A stretch of DNA of 12,212 bases from JBOFSR01 sp051651645 (GTDB lineage: Bacteria > Spirochaetota > Spirochaetia > Treponematales > Treponemataceae): the NCBI GenBank assembly GCA_051651645.1, contig JBOFSR010000142.1, positions 1 to 12,212 of the forward strand, read 5' to 3'. The position numbers were made by a program, and so were the translations under genes. Below the pieces are notes generated by a model that had not been told where the DNA came from, did no database searches, and was given only the letters and a program-made list of their open reading frames with translations. Positions 1-6,343 of the stretch are shown here, one piece after another. Numbering within the stretch: the stretch's first letter is position 1; each line of letters starts with the position of its first letter.

Positions 1-2
1 TT

Positions 3-188
3 GTAAAAGGGAAGAATCATATTAATGGCATTGAAAACTTTTGGAATCAAGCCAAGAGACACTTGTGCAAATTTAATGGTGTTCCAAAAGAACATTTTCA
101 TTTATACTTTCGAGAATGTGAATGAAGATTTAACAACAAAACGATTATAATCGTATGGAGTTGCAAACCAAATGCAAATAATTTATAA
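3..188 (+). pseudogene. IS1595-family transposase, C-terminal remnant with in-frame stop
   Basis: This is the last part of a DDE/DDxD-type IS1595 transposase, which would move the element by cut-and-paste. The frame from base 3 shows GIENFWNQAKRHL, then KFNG, then YFRECE followed by TGA at 123-125 and RFN. Related transposases normally read CEWRFN here, so the TGA replaces the TGG tryptophan codon. The reading frame then continues to TAA at 186-188. The conserved C-terminal helix is therefore cut off and the protein is probably inactive. Other genes in the window read through with standard codons, so a recoded TGA is unlikely. The N-terminal part lies outside the window. Confidence 0.78.
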
Positions 189-200
189 TTTAGCTAAAAA

Positions 201-231
201 GGAGCTGTTTTAACTTATCCGGTACAGCCCC
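201..231. repeat. Right terminal inverted repeat of the IS1595-type element
   Basis: The 31 bases running from GGAGCTGTTTTAACT to the CCCC at 228-231 match, as I recall them, the terminal repeats of many IS1595-family elements, which read inward as GGGGCTGTACCGGATAAG. The matching left end lies outside the window, so the repeat cannot be paired here. Its good preservation contrasts with the broken transposase next to it. Confidence 0.7.
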
Positions 232-237
232 ATTATT

Positions 238-1080
238 TTAGCTTTTTTTGTCCGCTCGAATATTTGAAAGTATTTTATCTAAGGACTCTAAGGCACTTAC
301 AAACCGTGGGCTTGGTCTTAAAAAGATATTTGCATCAACCTTATAAATATTATTATTTTGTACCGCTGGAACGTCTTCCCAGTTTTCTCTTGTTTTGACA
401 TCATTTACCGATGTTTGCATATCTGATGAAATTAAAATCACGTCAGGCTTACGGGACAAAATTGCTTCCGTGCTTACAACAGGATAGGCTATATCTAAAT
501 CAGAAAAAATATTTTTTGCCCCTGCAATATTAATAAGCTCTGATATAAAAGATATGCCCCCAATAGTTGTCTGCGGCCTGTCAAAGATTTCAAAGTAGAC
601 GTTTACAGATTTGAGTTTTCTATTTTTTTTTCTAAATTGATCAATTTTTGCCTTTAATGCATTTACAACTGAAGTTGCTCTCTCTTCTGTGTTTAGAATC
701 ATTCCAATTGACTCAATTTCATTGAGAACATCATTGAGCGTTACGGTTGAAACAAGATAGGTTACAACTCCAAGCTTCTTTAATACGGGAACAAGAAAAT
801 CATGCATATCTTTGACTAAAAAAACTATATCAGGGTTAAATGAAAGTATTTTCTCAATACTAAAGCTTTTTCCATCAAATCCTCCAACTGAAGCAATATT
901 TTTTGCAGCGGCAGGATAATCACAAAAATCAGTTCGAGCTATAATTTTATCTCCTACTCGTAAGAAGAATAATATTTCTGTGATGGCAGGGGATAATGAA
1001 ACAATCCGATTATATTGTTGTGCAAAAAAGAAGGATGGCAATAAAAAAAATATGGCACAGATAAAGAATTTTTTTTTCAT
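238..1080 (-). CDS. Class III (BtuF/FhuD-type) ABC transporter substrate-binding protein
   Basis: This is a 280-residue periplasmic binding protein of the helical-backbone metal receptor family, which binds cobamides, ferric siderophores or haem for ABC import. Residues 1-20 form a signal peptide (MKKK, hydrophobic core, FFA before QQ) with no lipobox cysteine, so the protein is likely soluble in the periplasm. The first lobe begins with RIVSLSPAITEIL at about residues 25-37, and the second lobe carries the RPSPR motif at about 255-259, as in BtuF-like proteins. The length is normal and the frame is intact. A good ribosome site (TGAGGAAAAA) precedes the ATG. No permease or ATPase of the FecCD/BtuCD kind occurs in the window, so the substrate cannot be told and the partner must be elsewhere. 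The IS remnant ends just beyond its stop codon. Confidence 0.85.
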   Translation of the reverse strand: MKKKFFICAIFFLLPSFFFAQQYNRIVSLSPAITEILFFLRVGDKIIARTDFCDYPAAAKNIASVGGFDGKSFSIEKILSFNPDIVFLVKDMHDFLVPVLKKLGVVTYLVSTVTLNDVLNEIESIGMILNTEERATSVVNALKAKIDQFRKKNRKLKSVNVYFEIFDRPQTTIGGISFISELINIAGAKNIFSDLDIAYPVVSTEAILSRKPDVILISSDMQTSVNDVKTRENWEDVPAVQNNNIYKVDANIFLRPSPRFVSALESLDKILSNIRADKKS

Positions 1081-1163
1081 TTTTTCCTCATAAAAGCTGA
1101 TTTAAGTGATTCTAAAGGCTGAAAAGCAACATAATGGATTTTTTATTATTGAGCCTTTGCGTC

Positions 1164-1192
1164 AATATATCACAGGCGATTTTTATTTGCAA
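1164..1192 (-). promoter_or_regulatory. Promoter of the substrate-binding protein gene
   Basis: Read on the minus strand, TTGCAA (1187-1192) is followed after 17 bases by TATATT (1164-1169). TG lies one base upstream of the hexamer, as in an extended -10. The predicted transcript start near 1157 leaves a leader of about 75 bases. I see no riboswitch fold in this leader. Confidence 0.5.
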
Positions 1193-1215
1193 GCAAAAAT
1201 TAGAATATGCAACTC

Positions 1216-1244
1216 TTGACATAAAACCGTATTCTATGCAAAAT
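1216..1244 (+). promoter_or_regulatory. Promoter of the HTH-EIIA gene
   Basis: A perfect TTGACA box at 1216-1221 lies 17 bases before CAAAAT (1239-1244), a four-of-six match to the -10 consensus. It drives the gene starting at 1279. The strong -35 supports it; the -10 is weak, so its exact placement is uncertain. Confidence 0.45.
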
Positions 1245-1278
1245 ATGCTAAGAAACACTTGTTTTTGAGGAGTAATTG

Positions 1279-1923
1279 GTGGAAGATACTATTTTAACAA
1301 TTGAAGAAGTTGCACGATATTTACGCGTTTCTGAGCGAACAATATACGACTGGTCACAAAAGGGAGAAATTCCTGCAGGTAAAATTGGAACTATTTGGCG
1401 ATTCAAAAAAGATGAAATTGAAAACTGGGTTTCTGAGCGCTTGAGTCGAAATACTACAACAAAATTAAATAATCCGATCAATGTAAAAAATATACTTTCA
1501 CCTGATAGAATAATTTTTTTAAATCATTCAACAAAAAATGATGCCTTGGTAGAGCTTTCAAATAATTTAGGCACGGCTCCGCAGGTAAAAAATCAAAAAG
1601 AGCTCACAGAAGAAATTGTTAAACGAGAGGCTCTTATGTCTACCGCTATTGGCTGTGGAATTGCAATTCCGCATGTTCGTCTTTCATCAGTAACTGATTT
1701 AGTTATGGCAGTTGGTGTTAGCAAAGCGAATATTATTGATTTTCAAGCGATTGATAACGAGCCCGTTTCATTGCTTTTCATGATTGCGGCGGCGTTTAAT
1801 CAGCATGCATATTATTTGCAAACGCTTTCCTATTTTAGCATTAAATTAAAAAATGAGGGCTTGCGTGAAGACCTTCGCCGTGCAAAGACACCTCTTGAAA
1901 TATATGATCTTCTTACTAAATAA
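1279..1923 (+). CDS. Excisionase-type HTH / PTS EIIA (PtsN-like) fusion regulator
   Basis: This is a two-domain protein of 214 residues. Residues about 5-55 form an excisionase/MerR-like helix-turn-helix (LTIEEVARYL, then RTIYDW and WRFKKDEIENW), a DNA-binding fold. Residues about 70-214 form a PTS EIIA type-2 domain. The motif GCGIAIPHVR holds the active-site histidine, residue 132 from the GTG start, which would accept phosphate from an HPr-like protein. Treponemes are known to carry such PtsN-like fusions while having few or no PTS permeases, so a regulatory role is likely, linking phosphorelay state to transcription. The start is chosen as GTG 1279, because the GAGGAG site at 1267-1272 is six bases away; the TTG at 1276 is only three bases from it. 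The target genes are unknown. Confidence 0.85.
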   Translation: MEDTILTIEEVARYLRVSERTIYDWSQKGEIPAGKIGTIWRFKKDEIENWVSERLSRNTTTKLNNPINVKNILSPDRIIFLNHSTKNDALVELSNNLGTAPQVKNQKELTEEIVKREALMSTAIGCGIAIPHVRLSSVTDLVMAVGVSKANIIDFQAIDNEPVSLLFMIAAAFNQHAYYLQTLSYFSIKLKNEGLREDLRRAKTPLEIYDLLTK

Positions 1924-1992
1924 TTGAATTGTGTAAAATTTTCGTGTGTTGAAAATGTATTTTAATAGCTTTATGAGAAATTCAAATAGCTA

Positions 1993-2019
1993 TTGACAAA
2001 AATCTTTTTTTTCTTTAAT
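1993..2019 (+). promoter_or_regulatory. Promoter of the tRNA-His/tRNA-Arg pair
   Basis: A perfect TTGACA (1993-1998) is followed after 15 bases by TTTAAT (2014-2019), a five-of-six -10 box. The spacing is short, but the position, about 28 bases before the first tRNA, fits a stable-RNA promoter. Confidence 0.45.
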
Positions 2020-2046
2020 CTTTTTAGTAATCTTGATTCAAGACTT

Positions 2047-2119
2047 GGTGGGTGTAGTTCAGGGGTAGAGCACCAGAATGTGGATCTGGTTGTCGTGGGT
2101 TCGAGACCCATCACCCACC
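2047..2119 (+). tRNA. tRNA-His (anticodon GTG)
   Basis: The full cloverleaf is visible. The acceptor stem GTGGGTG pairs with CACCCAC, the D stem GTTC pairs with GAGC, and the anticodon stem CCAGA/TCTGG encloses ATGTGGA. The T stem GTGGG/CCCAT has a TTCGAGA loop. The extra G at -1 (2047), opposite C73, is the hallmark of histidine tRNA. The 3' CCA is not encoded. It lies eight bases before the next tRNA and is probably co-transcribed with it. Confidence 0.95.
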
Positions 2120-2127
2120 CTTTTTAT

Positions 2128-2201
<74 letters not shown>

Positions 2202-2259
2202 ATATTTATAAATTATTGATAGTCAACAGTTTATATTTTTTAGACTACCCATTCAAAAG

Positions 2260-2341
2260 GGCGTTTATAACTTAAAAAAAGCATAGTGTAAGATGATACT
2301 TTTTTACTACATTATCAAGAGAGTTAGTTATGAAAAACGCC
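2260..2341. repeat. Imperfect inverted repeat before the integrase remnant
   Basis: GGCGTTTATAAC (2260-2271) and GTTATGAAAAACGCC (2327-2341) are complementary over 12 positions, with a three-base bulge in the right arm. The arms are about 55 bases apart and sit directly upstream of the integrase-like frame. This could be a leftover recombination site, an operator or a leader RNA structure, or it could be chance. Confidence 0.3.
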
Positions 2342-2354
2342 GAGCATTTTAATA

Positions 2355-2714
2355 ATGCCTCCATTTTCAGTATTCAAGATGGCAAACCGTAGTTATTTTT
2401 CTGTAAAGTTTAAGGACAAAGAAACGGGAAAATATACAAGTCCTATCAGTACAGGTCAATCAGAAAAGAGAAAAGCAATTGAGACGGCTTGGGACTGGTA
2501 CTATCACGGGATACCACAAAAAAATAATCAAATATTATCACTTCAAAATAAAAGCCTTATAGAGAATATCAGAAAAACTGATATATCAATACTTGAAACT
2601 GAAGCCATTATAAAAGACTTGCAAAGCAGGGGATTAATCAAATCGGCAGTTATTACAGGGTCACGGCAAGATATACCTCTTGATAGCACGAATGCTCGTT
2701 TTTTTGCCCAATAA
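2355..2714 (+). pseudogene. Tyrosine recombinase (phage integrase) N-terminal remnant
   Basis: This 119-residue frame resembles the N-terminal part of treponemal phage-type integrases. It has a short arm-binding-like start (FSVFKMANRSYFSVKF), a lysine-rich beta region with an AIETAWDWYYHGIPQKN segment, and a helical region ending near ESRQDI-type sequence (TGSRQDIPLDS). Full integrases have about 350-400 residues; the core-binding and catalytic domains, with the R-H-R-Y residues, are absent. The frame ends in unrelated sequence (TNARFFAQ) just before the tRNA-Phe promoter, so a deletion probably removed the rest. It lies between tRNA-Arg and tRNA-Phe, the usual place for integrases. There is no clear ribosome site. 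It could still be expressed as a small protein, but a relic is more likely. The family call is by resemblance only. Confidence 0.55.
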
Positions 2715-2718
2715 TGAC

Positions 2719-2747
2719 TTGACATTTTTTTTAAAACTCTTTATTAT
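2719..2747 (+). promoter_or_regulatory. Promoter of tRNA-Phe
   Basis: A perfect TTGACA (2719-2724), a 17-base spacer and TATTAT (2742-2747) form a near-ideal sigma-70 promoter. The predicted start is about 2754, just before the tRNA at 2760. The -35 box begins only five bases after the integrase-remnant stop codon. Confidence 0.8.
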
Positions 2748-2759
2748 ATTAAAACTCTT

Positions 2760-2832
2760 GCCGCTGTAGCTCAGTCGGTAGAGCAATGGACTGAAAATCC
2801 ATGTGTCGACAGTTCGATTCTGTCCGGCGGCA
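2760..2832 (+). tRNA. tRNA-Phe (anticodon GAA)
   Basis: The acceptor stem GCCGCTG pairs with CGGCGGC, with one G-U pair. The anticodon stem ATGGA/TCCAT holds CTGAAAA, giving anticodon GAA for phenylalanine. The T-arm carries GTTCGATTC and the discriminator base is A. The 3' CCA is not encoded. It has its own promoter and terminator, so it is a single-gene unit. Confidence 0.95.
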
Positions 2833-2838
2833 AGCATA

Positions 2839-2867
2839 AACGGTTATCATTTGATAGCCGTTTTTTT
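2839..2867 (+). terminator. Rho-independent terminator of tRNA-Phe
   Basis: AACGGTTATC pairs with GATAGCCGTT (ten pairs, one of them G-U) around a four-base ATTT loop, followed directly by a run of seven T. This is a textbook intrinsic terminator seven bases after the tRNA. Confidence 0.9.
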
Positions 2868-2876
2868 ATACCTTGC

Positions 2877-2905
2877 TTGTCATATTACTTTTTTTTCTTT
2901 ATTAT
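2877..2905 (+). promoter_or_regulatory. Possible promoter of the M15 peptidase gene
   Basis: TTGTCA (2877-2882), a 17-base spacer and TATTAT (2900-2905) make a plausible sigma-70 promoter. TATACT at 2903-2908 is an alternative -10. The leader to the peptidase start would be more than 110 bases long. It holds only a short frame beginning at ATG 2920 without a ribosome site. Confidence 0.4.
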
Positions 2906-3028
2906 ACTAGCACGAATCATGAAAATCTGGATAAAAAGCATACTATTACTGTATTCATTTATAAATAAGTTTATAATTAGAAAAACGCAATTAAAATTCT
3001 CTCAATTAATAAAACAGAAACCTAGTTT

Positions 3029-4096
3029 TTGTGTGCATACTCTGTGCCTCTTCAGCCGTATAGGGAATCTACGCTAGCTTTGCAATCGCCATTTTTTTTT
3101 CTTGTAATTCTATTTTCTCTTTTTACCTTATCGCACTGCGTAACGTCTTTTGACAGCACGAACAATCCCCAAGAGACTCCCCACGAAATTCAAACAACGC
3201 TAGCTGATCAGAGCAATACAAATATCTATCAAAAAACAAAAAAAGACATTCAATCAATCCTAAAAAAAGAACCTGATGTTGACCGTGTTGGCGGCTACAT
3301 TTTTGCTTCATTTAAGTTAGCATATCCTGAAAAGATTCTATCTTTTTATGTTGATCAGAACGATTGGATTTTAGAGCTCCGTACGGGAGAAACGTTTTAC
3401 TGGGCAAATGGTCGTATTCTCCCTAAAAAGCTAAAAGATAATTGGAGTGATTACGAAAAATATCCGTTATATGCGTACACAGGAGAAGCGAGAAATCCAA
3501 ATCTTTTTACAAAAGAGATAATCGCTGAGATAAAAAAACAATCTGCGACAAGACAAAGCACCTACATTCCGCAAGAGGAATGGCTTTTAGGAGCAATTTT
3601 TAATGCGCCCGATCGGAGAAGCACAGAAACATTAATTGTCAAATCATCCTTTTTAGGCAAGCGAGTCAATATCCACCGAGAAATCAAAAATGCCTTGCAA
3701 CGCGTACATATAAAAATCAACGAAGAAGCACAAATAAATCCTGTAGTTTCTGCCTTTATCGCTTCTGTTACAGAAGTTGGGGGCTATAATTGGAGAGTTA
3801 TTTCTGGAACAAAACGCCGCAGTAATCATAGCTACGGTTTGGCAATTGACCTTGTTTTTAAGGGCTTTGACCGCACTCCGTCTTTTTGGGACTGGGAACG
3901 AAAGCGAAATGCTAATTGGATCACTATAGCACAGAGTAAATTATGGCAACCACCAGAAAAAGTCATTCAGTTTTTTAAAGAAGAGGGTTTTATTTGGGGC
4001 GGTGCATGGAATTTATATGACACCATGCATTTTGAATACCGCCCAGAATTAATTCACCTTGCAAATTTTTTGCCTGCCGATACGTTTTCTCCGTAG
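3029..4096 (+). CDS. M15-family (VanY-type) D-Ala-D-Ala carboxypeptidase, probable lipoprotein
   Basis: This is a zinc peptidase of the VanY/M15 family, which trims D-alanine from peptidoglycan stem peptides or acts in wall remodelling. The zinc site is visible near the C-terminus: SNHSYGLAID supplies His267 and Asp274, and MHFEYRPE supplies His334, in the order of the family. WGG at 323-325 fits the region before the last ligand. Residues about 20-36 are a hydrophobic signal segment ending LSHC, a relaxed spirochetal lipobox at Cys37, so the protein is probably membrane-anchored and faces the periplasm. About 200 residues between signal and catalytic domain are not assigned. The start is doubtful: TTG 3029 has no clear ribosome site, and TTG 3080 has AGGGA 13 bases upstream but leaves no basic n-region. 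The C-terminal end is firm. Confidence 0.78.
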   Translation: MCAYSVPLQPYRESTLALQSPFFFLVILFSLFTLSHCVTSFDSTNNPQETPHEIQTTLADQSNTNIYQKTKKDIQSILKKEPDVDRVGGYIFASFKLAYPEKILSFYVDQNDWILELRTGETFYWANGRILPKKLKDNWSDYEKYPLYAYTGEARNPNLFTKEIIAEIKKQSATRQSTYIPQEEWLLGAIFNAPDRRSTETLIVKSSFLGKRVNIHREIKNALQRVHIKINEEAQINPVVSAFIASVTEVGGYNWRVISGTKRRSNHSYGLAIDLVFKGFDRTPSFWDWERKRNANWITIAQSKLWQPPEKVIQFFKEEGFIWGGAWNLYDTMHFEYRPELIHLANFLPADTFSP

Positions 4097-4145
4097 AAAA
4101 ATTAAAAATAAATTAGATTTTTTTTAATAAATCATTTGTATTGCG

Positions 4146-4174
4146 TTGCAAAATGAATATTTGTATACTATAAT
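4146..4174 (+). promoter_or_regulatory. Promoter of the BMP-family lipoprotein gene
   Basis: TTGCAA (4146-4151), a 17-base spacer and a perfect TATAAT (4169-4174) precede the gene at 4200, with the start expected near 4181. This gives the binding protein its own strong transcription, separate from the rest of the importer. Confidence 0.65.
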
Positions 4175-4199
4175 TAAGAAAAAATATTTTGGAGAACTT

Positions 4200-5297
4200 A
4201 TGAAAATTAAATTTCTTGGAATTATCGCCTTTGTATTATGCGTGAGTTTTTTTTCTCTTAGCTGTAGCAAATCGACGGAAAAAAGTGGCAAGCTAACTAT
4301 TCGATTAATAACAGACGCTACAGGAACTGATGATAAGTCATATAATGCAGCAGCATGGCGCGGAATTTTAGACTATTATGGTGATACGTGGGAAAATCAA
4401 AAAAATCGTGGAATCCTCTACGATGTGGTAACATGTCAAACGCAAGATATGTATATTCCAACTTTAAAGCAAGTATCTGATGAGGGTTACGATATAATTT
4501 GTGCAACGGGATTTACCTTTGCAGATGCCCTCGCTGAGGTTGCGGCTTTGTATCCTGAACAAAAATACATGATTGTTGATGTTGACTGGATTGGCATGCC
4601 AAATATTAGCGAATTTATTTTTGCTGAAGAAGAGGGATCATACCTTGTGGGAGCAGTAACTGCACTACAAGCACTTGAGGATAATATTGAAAATCCACAT
4701 TTTGGATTTATTGGCGGAATTCCAGGCCCAACTATTACAAAATTTGAAGTTGGCTTTATACAAGGTGTTCTCTCAATTATTCCAGAAGCAACGTTTGTTG
4801 ATTATTACGCAAATGACTGGGGAAAACCTGAGCTTGCAAAAACTCAAGCTAAAAATTGGTATGACTCAGGCGTTTATGCAATTTTCTCTGCTGCAGGAGG
4901 AACTGGGGGTGGAACAATTGCACAAGCAAAAGAATATCGATCACAAGGAAAAAATGTTTGGGCGATTGGCGTTGACTCCGATCAATATGAAGATGGAATC
5001 TATAGTGCAAATCAATCTGCAGTGCTAACATCCATGATCAAAAAAGTTGAAACGGCAACAAAGTATATGCTAAAAGAAATTGAAGAAAATCGATTTGAAG
5101 GCAAAGTAGTTCGCCTAGACTTAAAAAGCAATGGGGTAGGATATTCTGTTGCTAATGCTGAATTAAAACAAGGTATTACTGAAAAAGTTGAAGAAATTAA
5201 AGCTGATATTCTTTTAGGAAATATTACAATTTATTCTACATACGCTGAAGCATTACGAGCAAACGCTGTTCCAGAAGGCTTATCTGCTCGAGACTAA
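4200..5297 (+). CDS. BMP-family nucleoside-binding lipoprotein (PnrA/TmpC-like)
   Basis: This is the binding component of a nucleoside-type ABC importer, 365 residues long. Residues 1-21 form a lipoprotein signal (MKIKFLG, hydrophobic core, SLSC), with Cys22 to be lipidated. The body is a BMP/PnrA fold: TGTDDKSYN at about 41-49 begins the ligand site, and GGTGGGT and AIGVDSDQY mark the hinge and ligand pocket, very like the T. pallidum purine nucleoside receptor PnrA. A purine nucleoside is therefore the likely ligand, by inference. The start is ATG 4200, which has GGAGA five bases upstream; a longer frame from TTG 4146 would overlap the promoter. The gene is convergent with its presumed ATPase and permeases at 5429-9021 instead of leading the operon. 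Confidence 0.9.
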   Translation: MKIKFLGIIAFVLCVSFFSLSCSKSTEKSGKLTIRLITDATGTDDKSYNAAAWRGILDYYGDTWENQKNRGILYDVVTCQTQDMYIPTLKQVSDEGYDIICATGFTFADALAEVAALYPEQKYMIVDVDWIGMPNISEFIFAEEEGSYLVGAVTALQALEDNIENPHFGFIGGIPGPTITKFEVGFIQGVLSIIPEATFVDYYANDWGKPELAKTQAKNWYDSGVYAIFSAAGGTGGGTIAQAKEYRSQGKNVWAIGVDSDQYEDGIYSANQSAVLTSMIKKVETATKYMLKEIEENRFEGKVVRLDLKSNGVGYSVANAELKQGITEKVEEIKADILLGNITIYSTYAEALRANAVPEGLSARD

Positions 5298-5311
5298 TTC
5301 AAATTGCAGTT

Positions 5312-5350
5312 TGTATAACCAAGCCTTTGTATAAAAGCTTTGGTTATACA
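5312..5350. terminator. Hairpin between the convergent importer genes, possible terminator
   Basis: TGTATAACCAA (5312-5322) pairs perfectly with TTGGTTATACA (5340-5350), and GC/GC can extend the stem past a single-base bulge. It starts 15 bases after the lipoprotein stop codon. There is no T run on either strand, so it may stop transcription weakly or protect mRNA 3' ends. Confidence 0.5.
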
Positions 5351-5373
5351 CTGTTCGTCAAATTAACGACAAG

Positions 5374-5403
5374 AGCTGTAACTGTTTCTTATACAGTGCA
5401 GCT
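5374..5403. terminator. Second hairpin in the convergent gap
   Basis: AGCTG-TA-ACTGT (5374-5385) pairs with ACAGT-G-CAGCT (5393-5403) around a seven-base loop, with a small internal loop. It lies 26 bases past the stop of the minus-strand permease. There is no T run. It may separate the two converging transcripts. Confidence 0.35.
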
Positions 5404-5428
5404 TTCACTTCTAAACAAATCGTAAAAT

Positions 5429-6343
5429 CTAACTTGAACCTTTTTCATATAGCTTTCCTGCAGCTTTTGGCGTGTAATTTTTCCCGCTAAAAACTATGAG
5501 TGCTAGAAGTGTAATCACATAGGGTAGCAAGCTAAAAAATTCTGCAGGTAATAAATTCCGTAAAGAAGGAATATTAATCACATAGATTGAAAATGCAACT
5601 GCTGAACCAAATAAAAGCGATGAAAGGGTAACTCCCTGTGGTTTCCATCTCCCAAAAGAAACAGCGGCAAGGGCAATAAAACCTGCTCCATTAATTGAAT
5701 ACGTTGTATACTGAATTGTGTATGTCAAAATTAGGCAACCGCCCGCAAGTCCTGCCAAAAAACCCGAGGCAAGCACGGCAAAGTAACGCATGTTTTTTAC
5801 ATTAATACCAACAGAGGCGGCTGCATGAGGATGCTCTCCGCAAGCGCGTAAACGCAATCCAAATGGTAATTTATACAATAAAATCCAAGAGGCAACGACA
5901 ACAATGATCGCAACAAAAATAGTGGGATACACGCCAAAAAAGTTTTTCAGTGGAAGGAGTCCTAAATGAAAAGGTTTTGTTCTATCCATTGAAAATAAAA
6001 TTTGCGACAAAAAAATAGTTAAACCTGTAGAAAGAAGATTTAAGCCTGTTCCGCTAACAGTTTGATCCGCTTTAAGCGAAATTGATGCAAAGGCATGAAT
6101 TAGTGAAAAAAGCATACCAAAAAATGCCGCAAAAAGGAGCGAAAGCCAAACAGAAAATCCGCCGAGCGAACTTTCCATTAAAACATGAGCGGCAGCTGCA
6201 CTAAAAGCTCCCATTGACATAAGTCCTTCAAGAGCAATATTTACTACCCCCGATCGCTCACAAATCATTCCGCCGACAGCAGTAATCAAAATGGGGGACG
6301 CCATCATTAAAATTGAGGGAAGCATTCCTAAAAAAATATCCAT
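5429..6343 (-). CDS. Nucleoside-type ABC transporter permease (PnrE/YufQ-like)
   Basis: This is the second, smaller inner-membrane permease of the importer, 304 residues of the BPD_transp_2 family (branched-chain amino acid/ribose/nucleoside permeases). The N-terminal motif GVVNIALEGLMSMGAF at about 32-47 is typical, and the cytoplasmic loop CGEHPHAAASVGI (about 168-180) is the ATPase-contacting region. Hydrophobic helices fill the rest. Its ATG follows the TAG of the upstream permease directly (TAGATG), and its ribosome site GAGAGGA lies inside the end of that gene, so translation is coupled. It is the last gene of the minus-strand operon. Confidence 0.88.
   Translation of the reverse strand: MDIFLGMLPSILMMASPILITAVGGMICERSGVVNIALEGLMSMGAFSAAAAHVLMESSLGGFSVWLSLLFAAFFGMLFSLIHAFASISLKADQTVSGTGLNLLSTGLTIFLSQILFSMDRTKPFHLGLLPLKNFFGVYPTIFVAIIVVVASWILLYKLPFGLRLRACGEHPHAAASVGINVKNMRYFAVLASGFLAGLAGGCLILTYTIQYTTYSINGAGFIALAAVSFGRWKPQGVTLSSLLFGSAVAFSIYVINIPSLRNLLPAEFFSLLPYVITLLALIVFSGKNYTPKAAGKLYEKGSS

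Larger units (their letters stand above)
1..231 (+). mobile_element. 3' end of an IS1595-family (ISXO2-like) insertion sequence
   Basis: The window opens inside a transposon of the IS1595 family. A frame starting at base 3 reads as the C-terminal end of an ISXO2-like transposase, including the typical HINGIENFWNQAKRHL segment, and a terminal sequence of the IS1595 type follows at 201-231. The element runs off the left edge, so its full extent is unknown. It ends six bases before the stop codon of the opposing gene at 238-1080, so that gene was not interrupted. The family assignment is by recognition of the protein motif; the exact IS name is not known. Confidence 0.8.

Noticed and set aside
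120..188. TGA read as tryptophan (alternative genetic code).
   Set aside because: The intact genes use TGG for tryptophan and read through with the standard bacterial code; only the decayed transposase has the in-frame TGA.
1081..1160. A cobalamin riboswitch before the BtuF-like gene.
   Set aside because: The leader of about 75 bases is much too short and lacks the conserved B12-box.
1964..1994. A terminator formed by AATAGCT/AGCTATT after the HTH-EIIA gene.
   Set aside because: Seven A/T-rich pairs around a 17-base loop, overlapping the -35 box of the tRNA promoter, are too weak to claim.
2330..2392. A 20-codon frame from ATG 2330 (MKNAEHFNN) overlapping the integrase stub.
   Set aside because: It has no good ribosome site and overlaps a longer frame with recognisable protein character. 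Nothing supports it as a gene.
2877..3077. A frame of up to 66 codons covering the leader of the peptidase gene.
   Set aside because: It lacks a ribosome site, has low-complexity composition and overlaps the peptidase start. It is kept only as a hint about a possible frameshift.
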